Below are positions 60,700 to 64,000 of a stretch of DNA of 64,000 nucleotides, in pieces. Under the pieces are notes generated by a model. The model saw only the letters and a program-made list of their open reading frames with translations, was not told where the DNA came from and did not search any database. The first letter of the stretch is position 1. Each line of letters starts with the position of its first letter. Position numbers and translations under genes: made by a program. Origin of the DNA: Beta vulgaris subsp. vulgaris (Eukaryota > Streptophyta > Magnoliopsida > Caryophyllales > Amaranthaceae). The DNA lies in contig NC_079202.1 in NCBI RefSeq assembly GCF_026745355.1, positions 1,404,583-1,468,582 on the forward strand, given 5' to 3'.

Positions 60700-61687
60700 A
60701 TAATTTCTAAAACATCATCCCTATCCATGTTTATGTTCTTTTCTTCAATGGAAGTATTGAGATCACGTTTTCACAGAAACCCCAAGATTATAACAACTCG
60801 TTACATGTTGAGGAATCAGAACTAATGGTGGTCACCTCAATATAGCATTCATACAAGAGATGCGACACTTTCTATGTAATCATACACGTTGAAGAGCAAT
60901 CAAGCTGCCTGAAGCAATTTATACCGCTGCAATGTTCTTCAGCGCAGCTGGGAGCCTCAAGTTCGCAGTGTTACTCAAAACAGAAGATAAATAAGAAGTC
61001 GTTGGATGTATTTACTCATATACAAAATCTTGTCCAGGCGACGAGGCAAGTTGTTTCTCAAACGCAATCTTGCCCACGAGACCGATGCCTTCTCCTTGGC
61101 TACAACCCGCACCTATATTCAAATTGTAACTAAAGCACAAATATATGCCAATCGACTCGATACATTTGAATCTTAAGAACTTGTCAAGTTATAACCACAA
61201 GACAAAGCAATTTACATTTGCGTAGGAGAACTAACCTGCGGAGGGTTGCATGGTCGCTGATGCTAAACTGTGGCGGTGCTAACAAAAATTTACATACTAC
61301 TACAGTAATCTTTGCGAATAAATGCAGTCCATGTTGCCTAACATAATGAACCTTATTCAACTTTGACAGTACCCTCATTGTAGGAACTATTCAACAGTTC
61401 AAAGGCAACTCATATTTCTGCTCGGCCTCTTTATCTGATTACTGTGCAATAATTGAGGGACATATCTGCTGCTACTTAAGCTTCCAAACTTAGATTCAAC
61501 TAAAGCTCAGCTCCATATACTGGACTTACATCAATAGCAGCAAATTTGCTAAATGGTTGGTGACTGTGATCTAAGTGATCAAGCTTCTCACTCCCTTTAT
61601 ATTCACACGCACAACCAGTGCAACATCATTTCCTCTTAACATACATGCTCTCCAAAGGTCTTCCAAACAAGCCCCAAACCTAACAAA
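60700..61687 (-). other. Likely 3' UTR and downstream flank of the SPOC gene
   Basis: Sequence after the stop codon on the minus strand. It is less AT-rich than the surrounding repeats and has splice-like sites (CCGCAG followed by GTTAGT on the minus strand near 61240), so the 3' UTR could be spliced. A small readable end, LRLPAALKNIAAV then stop (near 60930), is seen on the minus strand. It could be chance or an alternative last exon. Confidence 0.35.
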
Positions 61688-63164
61688 CTACGCACATTCC
61701 AAATTTGCTTCCTTCGGCAAAACCACAGTGAAAAGGCAATCAGAGGCGCTTGACTTTATAGAAAGCATTGAACAAGCCTCTGGTGAGCAGGGAAGAATGA
61801 AAAGCAGTCTAGCCCACATAGCTTTAGAGGCTGGGATCTTAATAACTCCAGCACATCCTCTCTGCTTCAGATACGAGATGAAGTCCTGAAACTGCAGGAA
61901 GAGAATGATAGATAGAGTAAGCTGCTGCTTACAAGTTATAACCATCAAACTCACTATTCTGGGTAAGAAGCAAAGGTGCACATGAGCTAACAGAAAGGGA
62001 AAGTAATACCAATGAAAAGTTGCTGATGAGATCAGCCATCACAGCACAAGCTACAATTATTATACAGGAAATCACTACAAGATTATGACATTTAATCACA
62101 ATAGGAAGTTTGAAATTTCTTCAATCCTAAAACAAGCAACGTCAACCACCACTCCGACCATCAAGAACAATTCTGCCATTGGTAGGAAGGTACAGAAGTA
62201 CATACCTTACACTATCGGCGATCCAAGTCTACTAAGAGACTGGCTCTGAATCAGGGAAAAGAGACAGTGATATCACATTATCAATATCCAGAAAAGGCAA
62301 GGGAGGTAAATGATGGTGACAGATTCTGACTAAAATCAGAGACCAGGAACATGATAACATAACCCTGTAACATTCTCTTGAAGTGAACATGCTGTAGGTT
62401 TACGATATCATATTCTTGATATATACTACCTCCGTTTCAAATTAATTGTTACACTTTGACATTTTACACTATTCACAAATTGCACTTTGACCCTCGTTTG
62501 TGATTTATACGTGAATAAAAACATAGTCATGTGGGATCTTGTTAGATTCGTATTAGTATGTATTTTATTAATATGTACTTTTTATAATTTTTACAAATAC
62601 AAAACTAAAGATATATGTCCTCAAAGTTTTGCATTGGCATGCGTGAAAAGTGTAAGTGTAACAATTAATTTGAAACAGAGGTAGTATAAGCCTAGAACAT
62701 ATACCAAAAGATGCCTAATCACAGAAGTAAACCTTTTGTGCAAGTGAGGTTGTTCCATCCACTCGAAATTTCTTTAACAATTCCCTTATAAGACACCAGC
62801 AACATCAAAACAACAAGAAAGTAAGCCAGATATGACAGAGAGTCTGCCAATGAGGCAAAGGAAAACATCTCATGATTTTAGCGGATTCCTTTCCAGTCAA
62901 TTTAATCTTTACTATGACATCCATTTGATGGTCTAAAACAGATTTTCAAAGCCAACCCATCACCACAAGCCCTACAATTCCACAGAGTGGAAATTTTATA
63001 TGTATCATGCTATAAAAAGAGAAAAAGATCCAAGCTAGTGTAGCCATCTCGTATAGATAAAAGATAAAATAAATGAAATATAGATAATGTAAGCATGTTT
63101 CTGCATGGTAACTTACTCCTTTTTTATCAGCAGCCGAAGATGGGACAAGCAGGCATACCTCCCT
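61688..63164 (-). CDS. SPOC-domain protein related to FPA / AT4G12640, last two exons (partial)
   Basis: The final exon (61891-61688, 67 codons plus stop) reads [20 protein letters not shown], then [31 protein letters not shown]. This is the C-terminal half of the plant SPOC domain in the flowering-time RNA-binding protein FPA and its relative AT4G12640. The preceding exon (63164-63117, about 48 bases) reads [16 protein letters not shown] and joins it in phase 0 across a 1225-base GT-AG intron, giving the family's KKGFQDF junction. SPOC domains bind phosphorylated partners in nuclear RNA processing; FPA controls poly(A) site choice with three N-terminal RRMs. Here the protein ends right after SPOC, which resembles AT4G12640 more than FPA. 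Upstream exons and the promoter lie beyond 64000, or in a long intron I cannot resolve. The left exon boundary is inferred from CAG at 63165-63167. Confidence 0.8.
62426..62684. mobile_element. Stowaway-like MITE (259 bp) in the last intron of the SPOC gene
   Basis: CTACCTCCGTTTCAAATTAA at the left, inverted TTAATTTGAAACAGAGGTAG at the right, TA on both sides. It is the same subfamily as the copy in intron 3 of RSL gene B. Confidence 0.88.
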
Positions 63165-64000
63165 CTGCTCCACAGCAAAAGACCAGTCAGAATTACATTT
63201 TTAGAATCTCAACCACAAAAAAACTTGCTGCTCAGACAGAGATCGCAAGTATAAGAAGCACCTCCCAATCCACTCACAGAAAAACAGGACAACGGACCGA
63301 GAGAAAAGACAAAGAAGTCAGCACATGTAGCATAGCACAAAACAATTGGCAGAATTTTCAAAAAATGCAATAAACTTAGTTACCCAACCAATTTTCTCTC
63401 ATTTATGGGGAGTTTCCTAAAACAAAAGAAGTTCAGCAGAAAAAAAATGCACAATAGAAGTTGCAGATGATGTAAGATCTGAACATAAAAAGAGAATATA
63501 TATACTAGGTCAACATTTCATTATATTTCACAACAAAGCACTTGATGTCCCATAGTTGTCAACTAGCGGCTCAGATTGATGTCATTATGTGGATAAGCAA
63601 AAGGACATAGACCAATCCTATTAAAAAATGGCAAAACTTTGTATCAACATCAAACAGCTCTGACACATATATCCATCAGATGGAAAAAACTGAGCTATTG
63701 GAATTTCTTATCGAATCATCAGCATTCTTTATGGATAACAAAAGGTAACACCTTGCGTCCTTGCCTTTCCAGTATGTGTGTGTGTGTGTGTGTGTGTGTG
63801 TAGGGGGAGGGGGTTGTCAAATGATAAATACAATCTATAATCTGTCTGATAATTTGATAATGGCATGCTTGGAAGTGTCATTTTCTCACACCCGATGTAA
63901 ACTAATGCTTTCTACTTTCAGAATGCTTAGATTTGACAGAGACAAGCAATTGACTCACTCTAGATGATGGGGTGTTGGTAAATGTAGCCTTAACATGACG
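63165..64000. other. Probable intron of the SPOC gene to the window edge
   Basis: No exon matching the upstream SPOC domain could be found, so this is most likely a long intron of the minus-strand gene. It contains a TG repeat at 63775-63801. Confidence 0.4.
63775..63801. repeat. (TG)n microsatellite
   Basis: About 13 TG units followed by a G-rich run (TAGGGGGAGGGGG). Confidence 0.93.

Noticed and set aside
60920..60975. LRLPAALKNIAAV before a stop as a last exon of the SPOC gene
   Set aside because: The SPOC frame already ends at 61688 in the way the family usually does; kept only as a possible alternative end.

Overview
The window is repeat-rich plant nuclear DNA, with GT-AG introns, TATA-type promoters and a dense load of plant transposable elements. 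The elements present (Athila-like and Ty1/copia LTR retrotransposons, L1-type LINEs, tRNA-derived SINEs, Stowaway-like MITEs with TA duplications, a Helitron-like element) point to a eudicot. I cannot name the species from sequence alone. Only three cellular genes can be supported: two intact class II RSL-type bHLH genes, and the 3' end of a SPOC-domain gene related to FPA / AT4G12640. There is one 1000-base assembly gap (613-1612).

Layout. 1-7400: repeats around the gap, SINE copies, a short Helitron-like element, three Stowaway-like MITEs and a minus-strand SINE with a 17-bp target-site duplication (TSD). 7533-9026: RSL gene A (five exons, + strand). 9385-14010: a hAT-like element, a 5'-truncated LINE nested in a MITE, and an older LINE remnant. 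14011-15629: LTR-like debris. 15630-23991: a complete but non-autonomous Athila-like element that has 1.43-kb LTRs, a tRNA-Asp type primer site and a broken gag-protease region but no RT, RNase H or integrase. 26868-32318: a hAT-like element split by a very young 4.86-kb copia element (LTRs identical, one frameshift). 33834-34964: an unusually large Stowaway-like element. 36480-39930: a decayed Tork/Tnt1-like copia. 40156-41917: a SINE and two MITEs. 42513-44820: RSL gene B (+ strand, same exon plan as gene A). 45475-52031: a full-length L1-type LINE with an RRM-containing ORF1, an ORF2 with endonuclease, RT and RNase H, and an 18-bp TSD. 53550-58925: a second, older LINE of a different ORF1 type (DUF4283 plus CCHC knuckle). 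59569-62684: MITEs, and the 3' region and last exons of the SPOC gene (minus strand), which runs off the right edge.

How it fits together. The two RSL genes look like a same-strand duplicate pair now separated by about 33 kb of nested transposon insertions. Their coding exons are intact and their introns are phase 0 at the same positions. Transposons have also entered the non-coding parts of genes: a MITE in intron 3 of RSL gene B, a MITE of the same subfamily in the last intron of the SPOC gene, and a SINE about 450 bp upstream of RSL gene A.
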